Shown here piece by piece: positions 24,874 through 34,597 of a stretch of 64,000 nucleotides of DNA; the stretch's first letter is position 1, and each line of letters begins with the position of its first letter. The notes beneath the pieces were generated by a model that did no database searches, was not told the DNA's origin, and saw only the letters and a list, made by a program, of their open reading frames with translations. The DNA comes from Goodfellowiella coeruleoviolacea (GTDB taxonomy: Bacteria > Actinomycetota > Actinomycetes > Mycobacteriales > Pseudonocardiaceae), in contig NZ_JAMTCK010000007.1 of NCBI RefSeq assembly GCF_024171785.1, forward strand, positions 338,658 to 402,657, written 5' to 3'. Position numbers and translations under genes: made by a program.

Positions 24874-25872
24874 GTGACGAGCACGACCGTGGTCGCCGCG
24901 CTCACCGTGCTGCTGGTGGTCGCGCTGCTGGTCGGACCGTGGCTGCTGGGTGTCGCCACCAGGCTGGACCGGCTGCACGTGCGCACCGACGCGGCCTGGG
25001 CCGCGCTGGACGCGATGCTGGCCAGGCGGGCCGTGGTGGTCCGGGCGCTGGCCGCGGCCGGCGTGCTGGACGCCGACCTCGCCGAGCGGCTGCACGAGTT
25101 GGCCGACCGCGCCGAGCGGGCTCCCCGCCCCCGGCGCGAGGAGGCCGAGAACGAGCTGACCAGGCTGCTCGGCCAGGTGGACCGGCAGGCCCTGCCCCCG
25201 GGGCTGGCCGCCGAGCTGTCCGACGCCGAGCAGCGGGTGATGCTGGCCAGGCGGGTGCACAACGACGCGGTGCGCGACACCACGGCGCTGCGCCGGCGCC
25301 GCCCGGTGCGCTGGTTCAAGCTGGCCGGCACCGCCGCCTGCCCGGAGTACTTCGAGATCGCCGAGCCGGCCGCCGAGACCGACCCCGTGGTGTTCACGCC
25401 CCGGCCGGCCGCCCGGGTGCTGCTGGTGGACGGCGCCGACCGGGTGCTGCTGTTCGAGGGGCACGACCCGGCCCAGCCCGGCGAGACGTTCTGGTTCACC
25501 GTGGGCGGCGGCATCGAACCCGGCGAGCAGCCGCGCGACGCGGCCGTGCGCGAGCTGGCCGAGGAGACCGGGCTGCGCGTGCCACCGGAGGACCTGGTCG
25601 GGCCGGTGTGGCGGCGCCGCGCGGTGTTCAGCTTCGACGGCCGGGCCTACGACGCCGAGGAGTGGCTGTTCTTCCTGCGGGTGCCGGGGGAGCTGGCCGT
25701 GGACACCTCGGGCTTCACCCAGGTGGAGATCGACACCGTGCGCGGCCACCGCTGGTGGAGCGTGCCCGAGCTGCGCGAGACCACCGACACCGTCTACCCG
25801 GCGCAGCTGGACGAGCTGCTGCCCGAGCTGCTGTCCGGCGCGTGGGACGGGCGGATCCGCATCGTGCAGTGA
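24874..25872 (+). CDS. Membrane-anchored Nudix hydrolase
   Basis: The 332-residue protein starts with one hydrophobic helix (about 5-25) followed by a LemA-like helical region (about 27-140). A C-terminal Nudix domain follows, whose box is GGGIEPGEQPRDAAVRELAE with EETGL after it (about residues 209-233), matching GX5EX7REUXEEXGU. It is the counterpart of Rv2609c at the end of the PIM operon. The nucleotide-diphosphate substrate is unknown. The GTG is preceded by GAGGAGG. Confidence 0.92.
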   Translation: MTSTTVVAALTVLLVVALLVGPWLLGVATRLDRLHVRTDAAWAALDAMLARRAVVVRALAAAGVLDADLAERLHELADRAERAPRPRREEAENELTRLLGQVDRQALPPGLAAELSDAEQRVMLARRVHNDAVRDTTALRRRRPVRWFKLAGTAACPEYFEIAEPAAETDPVVFTPRPAARVLLVDGADRVLLFEGHDPAQPGETFWFTVGGGIEPGEQPRDAAVRELAEETGLRVPPEDLVGPVWRRRAVFSFDGRAYDAEEWLFFLRVPGELAVDTSGFTQVEIDTVRGHRWWSVPELRETTDTVYPAQLDELLPELLSGAWDGRIRIVQ

Positions 25873-25951
25873 GGCCGGGCCGGGCAGGGCGCGCCGCGGC
25901 CGGCCGCCGTGTGGGTGTGCGCGGGCCGGGTGCGTCCCAGGCCGGGTGTGC

Positions 25952-28078
25952 TCAGGACACGGTGGCGGCCAGCGCCTGCGGCAGCGGCTCGTAGCGGGCG
26001 AAGCGCCGGGTGAACGTGGCCGAGCCCGACGTCAGCGAGCGCAGGTCGATGGCGTAGCGGAGCAGCTCGGTGGCGGGCACCTCGGCGCGCACCACGGTCC
26101 AGCCGGGCGCCTCGTCCGGGTCGGTGCCGAGCACCCGGCCGCGCCGGCCGGACAGGTCGCCGAGCACCGTGCCCAGGTGCTCGTCCGGCGCCCGCACGGC
26201 CACCTCGTCCAACGGTTCCAGCAGGCTGGTCTGGCCGGTGGCCGCGGCGTCCTTGAGCGCCAGCGCGCCGGCCGTCTGGAAGGCCGCGTCCGAGGAGTCC
26301 ACGCTGTGCGCCTTGCCGTCCACCAGGGTGACCCGCACGTCCACCACCGGGCAGCCGGGCCGCAGGCCGCGCTCCAGCAGGGCGCGCACGCCCTTCTCCA
26401 CGCTGGGGATGAACTGGTGCGGGACGGCCCCGCCCACGATCCGGTCGACGAACTCGAAGCCGGCGCCCCGGGGCAGTGGTTCGACCTCGATGTCGCACAC
26501 GGCGTACTGGCCGTGCCCGCCGGACTGCTTGACGTGCCGGCCGTGCCCCTTGACCCGCGCGGTGAACGTCTCCCGCAGCGGCACCCGGATCGGCTCGGTG
26601 TCCACCTCGGCGCCGCCCGCGCGCAGCCGGCTGAGCACCACGTCGGCGTGGGCCTCACCCATGCACCACAGCACCAGCTGGTGGGTTTCCGGGTTGCGCT
26701 CCAGCCGCAGCGTGGGATCGCTGGCGACCAGCCGGCCGAGGTTGCGCGCCAGGGTGTCCTCGTCGCTGCGGCTGTGCGCCACCACGGCCACCGGCAGCAG
26801 CGGCTCCGGCATGGACCAGGGCCGCACCAGCAGCGGGTCGGCCGGGTCGGACACGGTGTCGCCGGTCTCGGCCGAGCCCAGCTTGGTCACCGCGCACACG
26901 TCGCCGGCCACGCAGCAGGGCACCTCGTGCAGGGCCGAGCCGCGCGGCGAGTAGATGTGCGCCACGCGTTCGTCCACGTCGTGGTCGTCGTGGCCGCGCT
27001 CGGCCAGACCGTGCCCGGAGACGTGCACCGGGCCCTCCGGGCGCAGCGTCCCGGAGAACACCCGGACCAGGTTCACCCGCCCGACGTAGGAGTCCACCGT
27101 GGTGCGCACCACCTCGGCCAGCAGTGGCCCGTCCGGGTCGGCGGCGCGCAGCCCGGTGCGCGGCGCGCCGGCCAGGTCGGTGACGGCCGGCAGCGGTCGC
27201 TCCACCGGGGCGGGCACGGCCCTGGCCAGGCCGTCCAACAGCTCGGCCAGGCCGAGGCCGGTGGCCGCGCAGACCGGGATGACCGGGTGGAACGAGCCCC
27301 GCGCCACCGCGGTCTCCAGGTCGGCGATGAGCGTGGCCTGGTCGATGTCCTCGCCACTGAGGTAGCGGTCCATCAGGGTCTCGTCCTCGCTCTCCGCGAT
27401 GATCCCCTCGATCAGCTCGTCGCGGGCCTCGGCCAGCCGGTCCAGCTCGCCCTGGTCGGGGTCGCCCACGCGGGGCGGGTAACCGGCGGAGTAGTCGGCG
27501 AACCTGCCGGTGATCAGGCCCACCAGCCCGGTGCGGCCGGTACCGGCCGGCAGGTACAGCGGGAGCACGCCCAGGCCGAACGCCTGCCGGCAGGCGGTGA
27601 CGGTGGCGGCCAGATCGGCCCGGTGGTGGTCCAGCCGGGTGATCACCACGGCCCTGGGCATGCCCACGGCCGCGCACTCCGCCCACAGCGCCACCGTGGC
27701 CGGCTCCACCCCGGCCGAGGCGCTGACCACGAACAGGGCCGCGTCGGCCGCGCGCAGCCCGGCGCGCAGTTCGCCGACGAAGTCCGCGTAACCGGGTGTG
27801 TCGATCAGGTTGATCTTCAGGTCGCCGTGCGGCAGCGGTGCCACGGCCATGCCGACCGACCGCTGCTGCCGCACGGCGGCGGGGTCGTGGTCGCAGACGG
27901 TGGTGCCCTCGGTGACCGAGCCCGGCTTGCCCAGCACGCCGGTGGCGGCGAGCAGGGCCTCGACCAGGGTGGTCTTGCCCGCGCCGGACGGGCCGACCAG
28001 GACCACGTTGCGGATCCTGGCCGGGTCGGTCACGGCGGCCACGTCCGGGTGGCCGTTGTCGGTGTGCTTGTTGCCCAT
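25952..28078 (-). CDS. EF-G-like GTPase, EF-G2 type
   Basis: The 708-residue protein has the EF-G domain order. The GTP-binding domain has P-loop GPSGAGKTTL (about residues 27-36), DTPGY, and TRLD in place of the usual NKxD. Domain II and the domain III-V core follow (GMGEAH-like CMGEAHADV, GHGRHVKQSGGHGQY). It belongs to the divergent EF-G2 branch common in actinobacteria, whose role in translation is poorly defined and which usually does not replace EF-G. I chose ATG 28078, which follows GGGAGG; the frame extends 72 residues further upstream without conserved sequence. It is transcribed away from pdxS. Confidence 0.93.
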   Translation of the reverse strand: MGNKHTDNGHPDVAAVTDPARIRNVVLVGPSGAGKTTLVEALLAATGVLGKPGSVTEGTTVCDHDPAAVRQQRSVGMAVAPLPHGDLKINLIDTPGYADFVGELRAGLRAADAALFVVSASAGVEPATVALWAECAAVGMPRAVVITRLDHHRADLAATVTACRQAFGLGVLPLYLPAGTGRTGLVGLITGRFADYSAGYPPRVGDPDQGELDRLAEARDELIEGIIAESEDETLMDRYLSGEDIDQATLIADLETAVARGSFHPVIPVCAATGLGLAELLDGLARAVPAPVERPLPAVTDLAGAPRTGLRAADPDGPLLAEVVRTTVDSYVGRVNLVRVFSGTLRPEGPVHVSGHGLAERGHDDHDVDERVAHIYSPRGSALHEVPCCVAGDVCAVTKLGSAETGDTVSDPADPLLVRPWSMPEPLLPVAVVAHSRSDEDTLARNLGRLVASDPTLRLERNPETHQLVLWCMGEAHADVVLSRLRAGGAEVDTEPIRVPLRETFTARVKGHGRHVKQSGGHGQYAVCDIEVEPLPRGAGFEFVDRIVGGAVPHQFIPSVEKGVRALLERGLRPGCPVVDVRVTLVDGKAHSVDSSDAAFQTAGALALKDAAATGQTSLLEPLDEVAVRAPDEHLGTVLGDLSGRRGRVLGTDPDEAPGWTVVRAEVPATELLRYAIDLRSLTSGSATFTRRFARYEPLPQALAATVS

Positions 28079-28519
28079 GAGGTGCCTCCCGCACGCGACG
28101 GCGTTGTCCTGCGTTGCGGCTCGGTGTGGTCCAGGCTGCCGCCTGGCTCGGCCAGCCGATCCCCGCTCGCTGACGCCCACCTGGTGCAGGAGTGCGGCCC
28201 GCCGGTCGGTTCGCCTCGCCACCAGACAGGTCAGCGTGTTCGATGTGTTCGATCTCACACCTGTTGACCGGTGAGGACAAGGGCACCGTCCCACCAGTAA
28301 CCCATGAGAAGGAAGCTAAGGCGGCGCGCCCGGTTCCGCTCGGTGGCGGCCCGCCGGGGGTGGTCGCGAGGTGGTCGCGGCCGGTGGCGCGAAGGGGCGG
28401 CCGCCGGGCTGGCCACCCGGAGAAGTGGCCTGGTGAGAACGCCCCGAATTGGCCTGCCTGACCGGTCCACACCAGACGTACGATGAGGTCGTGGACGTGC
28501 GCGAGCCGTCCACGTTCCC
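28079..28519. other. Divergent control region between EF-G2 and pdxS genes
   Basis: This non-coding stretch of 441 bp must contain both outward promoters. For pdxS, TACGAT at 28480-28485 is a good -10 candidate. GTGTTCGAT occurs twice in tandem at about 28230-28248 on the EF-G2 side. I see no RNA gene or riboswitch. Confidence 0.45.
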
Positions 28520-29491
<972 letters not shown>

Positions 29492-29513
29492 CCCCGAGGT
29501 CGACAACGCTGCC

Positions 29514-29542
29514 GGCCCGCCCGGGGACCGCCCCGGCGGGCC
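29514..29542 (+). terminator. Terminator after pdxS
   Basis: GGCCCGCCCGGGG pairs with CCCCGGCGGGCC across a 4-nt loop, with one bulged C. The hairpin starts 22 bp past the pdxS stop and lies between convergent genes (pdxS and vapC). There is no T-run, as is common in actinobacteria. Confidence 0.65.
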
Positions 29543-29565
29543 AACAGCCTGGTCGGCACGGCTGT

Positions 29566-29970
29566 TCAGGACAGCGGGTAGAACTCGATCTTGGCGTTGT
29601 GCCCGTTGCTGCCCGCGAGTTTCGCGTCGCAGGTGACCAGGGGGAGTCGGAACTGCTCGGCCAGTGCCACGTACAGCGAGTCGAACGCGGCGATCGCGTG
29701 ACGCAGCTGCCAGGCTGATGCCAGGAACAACTGGTGGTCGAAGCGGGTGACGGGGGCCTTGCGGACCAGGGTGAGCGCGGCGAGTGCCTGTGTGTCGGTC
29801 AGTTGGCCGCGGTGGGCCATGCGGCGGAGGACCTTGAGGGCTTCCGCGTCGATGACCGCCGGTGCGATGGCCTCGGACTCGGTGAACCGGTGCAGCAGGG
29901 CGTGGTCTGGTCGGCGCGACACGGCGATCTCGATCAGTGCCGAGGCATCGACGACGATGGTCGGACTCAC
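29566..29970 (-). CDS. vapC: VapC-type PIN-domain toxin
   Basis: This 134-residue PIN ribonuclease has the four expected acidic positions: D8 (VVDAS), E43 (AEALKVLR), D97 (FDSLYVALAEQ) and D115 (TCDAKLA). These proteins cleave tRNA or rRNA when freed from antitoxin. The GTG start overlaps the stop of the upstream antitoxin gene (GTGA). The pair is inserted between pdxS and pdxT, and its presence at this site is not shared by the mycobacterial arrangement at the same junction (from memory). Confidence 0.92.
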   Translation of the reverse strand: MSPTIVVDASALIEIAVSRRPDHALLHRFTESEAIAPAVIDAEALKVLRRMAHRGQLTDTQALAALTLVRKAPVTRFDHQLFLASAWQLRHAIAAFDSLYVALAEQFRLPLVTCDAKLAGSNGHNAKIEFYPLS

Positions 29971-30215
29971 GTCGTCTGGTCCTCGCCGCCCTCGTCTCGG
30001 ATCTCCCGGAGAGTTCCCACAACGGTGTCCCGGCTGACTCCCCAGTCCCGATCGGTCGCCGCGCGGATCCACTCGGCCATGCTGGGCTTTTCCGCGAGCC
30101 GGGCCAGCTCGCGCCGGAGGTAGGCGTTGAGCGAGAGGTGTTCGGCCGAGGCCTTGGTGCGCAGTGCCGTGTACGTGGCGTCGTCCACGTCGCGGATCTG
30201 GATGACCTTGCCCAT
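29967..30215 (-). CDS. vapB: VapB-type ribbon-helix-helix antitoxin
   Basis: The 82-residue protein has an N-terminal ribbon-helix-helix (MGKVIQIRDVDDATYTALRT, then helices to about residue 45) and an acidic C-terminal tail that should block the PIN toxin. It overlaps vapC by 4 bp. The ATG appears to be at or next to the transcription start: TAATTT (minus strand, 30228-30223) is a good -10 located 7 bp before the ATG, so the mRNA is probably leaderless. Confidence 0.9.
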   Translation of the reverse strand: MGKVIQIRDVDDATYTALRTKASAEHLSLNAYLRRELARLAEKPSMAEWIRAATDRDWGVSRDTVVGTLREIRDEGGEDQTT

Positions 30216-30241
30216 GGGTGCAAATTAGCGCTACTGCACCC
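30216..30241 (-). promoter_or_regulatory. vapBC promoter and operator
   Basis: GGGTGCA (30216-30222) and TGCACCC (30235-30241) form a perfect 7-bp inverted repeat with a 12-bp spacer that contains the putative -10 TAATTT. Binding by the VapBC complex there would block RNA polymerase, the usual autoregulation of these modules. A second pair TGCA...TGCA continues to about 30249. Confidence 0.6.
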
Positions 30242-30252
30242 ATTGTGCATGC

Positions 30253-30852
30253 TCAGATGTGCTGCATCACCAGAACGGCTGACGTGGCGGGTTCCAGGCC
30301 CTGGCAGATGTGCGGCAGGTCGCCGGGGTAGGCCAGGTAGTCGCCGGGGCCCAGCTCGACCGGCTCGTCGGTGGGGCCGGCCAGCACCCGGCCGGTGCTC
30401 ACGATCAGGTGCTCGACCGTGCCCGGCATGTGCGGGTCGGAGCGCCTCGGCTCGCCCGGCTCCAGGGTGAGCAGGTAGATGTCGCGCCGGGCGTTGGGCG
30501 GGCAGGACGCCAGCAGGGTGGCGACGTAGTTGGCCCGCTCCGAGGCGATGCCCAGCCCCTCACCGGCCCTGATCACCTGCACCCGTGGCGCGGGCGGTTC
30601 GACCAGCCAGCTGAACGGCACGCCGAGGGCCACGGCCACCGCCCACAGCGTCTCCACGCTCGGGTTGCCGCTGCCGGCCTCCAGTTGGGAGAGGGTGGAC
30701 TTGGCCACCCCGGCCCGCTTGGCCAGCTCGCTCAGGGACAGGCCGACCCGCTCCCGTTCCCGGCGCAGCGCCGCCGAGATGGCCTGCAGCGGCGCCTGCG
30801 CCCTGGGTGGCTGAGCCGCCTGTTGCCGTGCGGCCTGTTCCGGTGCCACCAC
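30253..30852 (-). CDS. XRE-cupin transcriptional regulator
   Basis: The 199-residue protein has a helix-turn-helix (about residues 25-82, with LSELAKRAGVAKSTLSQLEAG) and a cupin domain (about 110-198, with SDPHMPGTVEHLIV and GPGDYLAYPGDLPH). Regulators of this type often sit beside azlC/azlD-type exporter genes and respond to amino acids or related metabolites. It is divergent from azlC. The start GTG 30852 (or GTG 30849) is preceded by GAGGGGAGAG. The probable targets are the GTTCG-N6-CGAAC sites in the azlC promoter. Confidence 0.9.
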   Translation of the reverse strand: MVAPEQAARQQAAQPPRAQAPLQAISAALRRERERVGLSLSELAKRAGVAKSTLSQLEAGSGNPSVETLWAVAVALGVPFSWLVEPPAPRVQVIRAGEGLGIASERANYVATLLASCPPNARRDIYLLTLEPGEPRRSDPHMPGTVEHLIVSTGRVLAGPTDEPVELGPGDYLAYPGDLPHICQGLEPATSAVLVMQHI

Positions 30853-30916
30853 ACTCTCTCCCCTCGTCGCCGCCGGTCGCGATGCCGTTCTCGCGGTCGG
30901 CCGGGCTCGCCGTCGT

Positions 30917-31000
30917 GTTCGGTATGCCGATCGTCATGTTCGGCTTGACGAACGGCCCCCCGGTGTTCACGATATCGGCCATGCGTTCGTTATGGCGAAC
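30917..31000 (+). promoter_or_regulatory. azlC promoter with repeated GTTCG-N6-CGAAC operators
   Basis: Two exact inverted repeats, GTTCGGCTTGACGAAC (30938-30953) and GTTCGTTATGGCGAAC (30985-31000), share arms GTTCG/CGAAC with a 6-bp spacer. A third, slightly imperfect copy is at 30917-30932, two helical turns upstream of the first. TTGACG (30945-30950) and CACGAT (30968-30973), 17 bp apart, form a promoter whose -35 lies inside the central operator. It predicts a start at about 30981, the azlC ATG itself. Confidence 0.6.
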
Positions 31001-31715
31001 ACTGGATCGCGGTCTGCTGCGCGACGTCGCGCCGATCGCCCTGGCCAGTGGCCTGGTCGGGGCCTCGTTCGGGGCCATCGCCGTGGCCGACGGCAACCCG
31101 CTGTGGGTGCCGGTGGCCATGTCGCTGCTGGTGTTCGCGGGCGGCGCGCAGTTCATGGCGGTGGGCGTGGTCGCCGCCGGCGGCACGGCCGTGGCCGCGG
31201 TGCTGGCCGCCCTGCTGCTCAACGTGCGGCACCTGCCGTTCGGCCTGGCCGTCGGGCACGCGCTGGGCGGCAGTTGGCCAGCCCGCCTGGTCGGCAGCCA
31301 CGTGATGACCGACGAGTCCGTGGCCTTCGCCATGGCGCAGACCGACCCCAGGCGGGCCAGGGCCGCGTTCTGGACCTGCGGCCTGGCCCTGTACGTCTGC
31401 TGGAACATCGGCGTGGTGCTGGGCGCGCTGGCCGGCTCGGCCGTGGGCGACACCGACGCGCTCGGCATCGACGCGGCCTTTCCCGCCGCGCTGCTCGCGC
31501 TGACCCTGCCCGCGCTGCGCGACGCGGTCACCCGGCGCTGCGCGCTGGTCGGCGCGCTGATCGCGGTGGTGGCCACCCCGCTGGTGCCGGCCGGCGTGCC
31601 GGTGCTGCTGTCGCTGGCCGGGGTGGCCGCCATGCTGCTGCCGGTGCCCCGGCGCGTCAGCGCCCCGGCGGACCGTCCCGCTGACGGCTCCTCGACCACG
31701 GAGGCCCGCTCATGA
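30981..31715 (+). CDS. azlC: AzlC-family branched-chain amino acid exporter, large subunit
   Basis: This 244-residue membrane protein carries AzlC motifs (LLRDVAPIALASGLVGASFGAIA, split by family position, and LLLNVRHLPFGLAVGHAL). AzlC with AzlD exports branched-chain amino acids or structurally similar compounds. An open frame extends upstream to 30807, but ATG 30981 gives the family-typical start and matches a leaderless promoter. The stop overlaps the azlD ATG (ATGA). Confidence 0.9.
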   Translation: MRSLWRTLDRGLLRDVAPIALASGLVGASFGAIAVADGNPLWVPVAMSLLVFAGGAQFMAVGVVAAGGTAVAAVLAALLLNVRHLPFGLAVGHALGGSWPARLVGSHVMTDESVAFAMAQTDPRRARAAFWTCGLALYVCWNIGVVLGALAGSAVGDTDALGIDAAFPAALLALTLPALRDAVTRRCALVGALIAVVATPLVPAGVPVLLSLAGVAAMLLPVPRRVSAPADRPADGSSTTEARS

Positions 31716-32020
31716 CCCTGGCCGCTGTGCTGGTCCTCGCCCTGGGCACCTACGGCCTGCGGCTGGCCGGTCCGCTGCTGCGCGACCGGGTCCGGCTGTC
31801 CGAGCGGGTCACCCGCGTGCTGGCGGTGGCCGCGACCACGCTGCTCACCGCGCTGATCGCCACCGCGGCGCTCACCAGCGGCAGCGGCTACGCCGGCTGG
31901 TCGCTGCCGGCCGGCGTGCTGGTCGGTGGCCTGGCGGCGTGGCGCCGCCTGCCGTTCGTCGTGGTGGTGGTGCTCGCCGCGGCCACCACCGCGGTGCTGC
32001 GGCTGCTCGGCGCGCCCTGA
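31712..32020 (+). CDS. azlD: AzlD-family exporter small subunit
   Basis: The 102-residue protein has three to four membrane helices (GTYGLRLAGPLL near the start, then ATTLLTALIATAAL, GVLVGGLAAW and a C-terminal VVVVVLAAATTAVL). It is the usual partner of AzlC and is translationally coupled to it by a 4-bp overlap. Confidence 0.9.
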   Translation: MTLAAVLVLALGTYGLRLAGPLLRDRVRLSERVTRVLAVAATTLLTALIATAALTSGSGYAGWSLPAGVLVGGLAAWRRLPFVVVVVLAAATTAVLRLLGAP

Positions 32021-32074
32021 GTCCGGTCGGCCGGAGCACCGCCGGCCGGGGCGTCAAGGGCTGTCACCACGGGT

Positions 32075-32243
32075 CATTAATATTTCTAATGGGACGGGCA
32101 TAACATCGGGATTTGGACTGGAAATAGTTACATCCTGTGACGATCGACACATCAAGCCTTCCCCAAGCAGTGCCTCCGCCGCGGAAACCGCTGACTAGAG
32201 TTCCCGCACTCACGGAATGACTCAGGTCACGCTGTGTCACAGC
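32075..32243 (+). promoter_or_regulatory. Permease upstream region with CRP-like site
   Basis: An A/T-rich patch contains the inverted repeat CATTA-N7-TAATG (32075-32091). At 32136-32151 TGTGACGATCGACACA matches the CRP/FNR-family consensus TGTGA-N6-TCACA at 9 of 10 positions. A small palindrome GCTGTG-T-CACAGC lies at 32231-32243. Together they suggest cAMP-receptor-type control of the permease gene; no experiment is implied. Confidence 0.4.
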
Positions 32244-32303
32244 GTCGGGGCGCGGGAGGTTCCGACGCGGCAGCGACTGACGTCACAGGGAAGGACCCAT
32301 CGA

Positions 32304-33782
32304 GTGGATTCGCCAATGGGAACCGGGCGGGAGCACCCGCCAGCGGCCGGCACCGCCGACGCACCGCTGGGGGGCGGCAGCGACGTCGACGCCGAGGGCT
32401 ACCGCAAGGCGCTGGGCAAGCGCCAGGTGCAGATGATCGCCATCGGTGGCGCGATCGGCGTCGGACTGTTCCTCGGCGCCGGCGGCAAACTGGCCGCGGC
32501 CGGCCCGTCACTGGTCTTCTCCTACGCGCTGTGCGGACTGGCCGCGTTCTTCGTCATGCGCGCCCTCGGCGAGCTGGTGCTGCACCGGCCCACCGCGGGC
32601 AGCTTCGTGTCCTACGCCAGGGAGTTCATCGGCCCCTGGGCCGGGTTCGCCTCCGGCTGGCTGTACTGGCTGAACTGGGCGATGACCGGCATCGCCGAGA
32701 TCACCGCGGTGGCCATCTACGTGCACCGCTGGCTGCCGGACCTGCCGCAGTGGGTGACCGCGCTGATCGCCCTGGTGGCGCTGCTGGCCATCAACCTGCT
32801 CTCGGTGAAGCTGTTCGGCGAGCTGGAGTTCTGGTTCTCGGTCATCAAGGTGCTGGCCATCGTGGTGTTCCTGGTGACCGGCATCGGCCTGCTGATCGGC
32901 GGCGCCGACATCGGCGGCCAGCAGGCCGGCGTCGGCAACCTGACCGAGCACCAGGGCCTGTTCCCCGCCGGCCTCGGCGTGACCCTGATCAGCCTGCAGG
33001 CCGTGGTGTTCGCCTACTCGGCCATCGAGATGGTGGGCATCGCCGCGGGGGAGACGCAGAACCCGCGCCAGGTGCTGCCCAGGGCCATCAACGGGGTGAT
33101 CTGGCGGATCGGCGTCTTCTACGTGGGCTCGGTGCTGCTGCTGGCCATGCTGCTGCCGTGGAACGCCTACAGCGGCGCGGAGAGCCCGTTCGTCACGGTG
33201 TTCTCCCGCCTGGGCGTGCCCGGCATCGGTGACCTGATGAACGCCGTGGTGCTCACCGCGGCGCTGTCCTCGGTCAACTCCGGGCTGTACTCCACCGGCC
33301 GGATCCTGCGCGCCCTGGCCGACAACGGCGAGGCACCCGCGTTCGCCGGCCGGATGAGCAGCCGGCACGTGCCCTACGGCGGCATCCTGTTCACCGCCGT
33401 GGCCTACCTGCTCGGCGTGGTGCTCAACTACCTGGTGCCCAAGGAGGCGTTCGACATCGCCACCGCCATCGCCTCGTTCGGGGTGGTGGCCACCTGGGCC
33501 ACGTTCATCATCTGCCAGATGCGGCTGCGCACCGCCGCCAACCGGGGCGAGCTGACCAGGCCGAGCTACCGGATGCCCGGCGCGCCCTACACCAGCTGGG
33601 CCACCCTGGGCTTCCTCGCCCTGGTCGTGGTGCTGATGGGCTTCTCGGACGGGGCCGAGCACGTGGCGTTCATGTTCCTGCCGGTGATCGTGGCGCTGCT
33701 GGCGGTCGGCTGGTGGTGGGTGCGCAACCGGCGGCCCTCGGCCCGGACCACCCAGCCGGTGGCCGCGAACACCGGCGACTGA
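32304..33782 (+). CDS. Amino acid permease, APC/AAT family
   Basis: This 492-residue, 12-helix transporter has the AAT-family N-terminus KALGKRQVQMIAIGGAIGVG followed by LFLGAGG. It also has ALGELVLHRPTAGSFVSYARE, the conserved AGETQNPR loop and PYGGILFTA. It is closest in appearance to asparagine/GABA/D-serine-type permeases (AnsP, CycA), a proton symporter for amino acids. I chose GTG 32304 with GGAAGGA upstream; the frame opens at 32217. It follows azlCD in the same direction with about 280 bp between, so it probably has its own promoter. Confidence 0.88.
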   Translation: MDSPMGTGREHPPAAGTADAPLGGGSDVDAEGYRKALGKRQVQMIAIGGAIGVGLFLGAGGKLAAAGPSLVFSYALCGLAAFFVMRALGELVLHRPTAGSFVSYAREFIGPWAGFASGWLYWLNWAMTGIAEITAVAIYVHRWLPDLPQWVTALIALVALLAINLLSVKLFGELEFWFSVIKVLAIVVFLVTGIGLLIGGADIGGQQAGVGNLTEHQGLFPAGLGVTLISLQAVVFAYSAIEMVGIAAGETQNPRQVLPRAINGVIWRIGVFYVGSVLLLAMLLPWNAYSGAESPFVTVFSRLGVPGIGDLMNAVVLTAALSSVNSGLYSTGRILRALADNGEAPAFAGRMSSRHVPYGGILFTAVAYLLGVVLNYLVPKEAFDIATAIASFGVVATWATFIICQMRLRTAANRGELTRPSYRMPGAPYTSWATLGFLALVVVLMGFSDGAEHVAFMFLPVIVALLAVGWWWVRNRRPSARTTQPVAANTGD

Positions 33783-33917
33783 CGCGCGCCACGCGCCAGG
33801 GCGGGCACGCCCGCGCGGGGACCGGGCCGCCGCGGTACCCGGTCCCCGCTGTTAGCCCGAACGGTGGCTACGCTGGAAAGGCAGGAGTTCACCTGCCAGA
33901 CCAGGAGGTTGCCGCCC

Positions 33918-34538
33918 GTGTCCGCTGCCCAGCCCGTCATCGGGGTGCTCGCCCTGCAGGGTGATGTTCGGGAGCACCTGGTCGCGCTCGCCGAGTGCGA
34001 CGTGCTCGCGCGGCCGGTGCGCCGGGCGGAGGAACTGGCCGAGGTCCACGGGCTGGTGCTGCCCGGCGGCGAGTCGACCACGATGAGCCGGCTGCTGGCG
34101 ACCTTCGAACTGCTGGACCCGCTGCGGGCCAGGCTGGCCGAGGGAATGCCAGCCTACGGGTCGTGCGCCGGGATGATCCTGCTGGCGAACAAGGTCCTGG
34201 ACGGCCGTCCCGACCAGCACCAACTGGGTGCCCTGAACGTGGTGGTGCGGCGCAACGCCTTCGGCCGCCAGGTCGACTCCTTCGAGGCGGACCTGGACTT
34301 CACCGGCATCGAGGGCGACCCGGTGCACGCCGTGTTCATCCGGGCACCGTGGGTCGAGTCGGCCGACACCGGGGTGGAGGTGCTCGCCACCGTGCCGGAC
34401 ACCCCGGCCGCCGGGGAAGCCGCCGGTAGGATCGTCGCGGTTCGGCAGGGGCCCGTGCTCGCCACCGCGTTCCACCCGGAGTTGACCGGTGACGGGCGGG
34501 TGCACCGCCTTTTCGTGCAGACGGTACGAGCGGCCTGA
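33918..34538 (+). CDS. pdxT: Pyridoxal 5'-phosphate synthase glutaminase subunit
   Basis: This 206-residue class I glutamine amidotransferase has the nucleophile C83 in GSCAGM, a GGESTT loop at about 50-55, and the His/Glu pair in AFHPEL near residue 190. It supplies ammonia to PdxS. The GTG at 33918 has AGGAGG 9 bp upstream; the open frame extends 18 codons further without conservation. It is followed by yebC, as in mycobacteria. Confidence 0.96.
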   Translation: MSAAQPVIGVLALQGDVREHLVALAECDVLARPVRRAEELAEVHGLVLPGGESTTMSRLLATFELLDPLRARLAEGMPAYGSCAGMILLANKVLDGRPDQHQLGALNVVVRRNAFGRQVDSFEADLDFTGIEGDPVHAVFIRAPWVESADTGVEVLATVPDTPAAGEAAGRIVAVRQGPVLATAFHPELTGDGRVHRLFVQTVRAA

Positions 34539-34597
34539 CCGAACGCCGGAAGAACACCAGGCGTCGTCGGCTGTTCCGCAGAGTTCTCGGAGGATAG

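Noticed and set aside
28079-28294. N-terminal extension of EF-G2 by 72 residues
   Set aside because: A GGGAGG site precedes the internal ATG at 28078 and homologues start there; the extension reads as promoter DNA.
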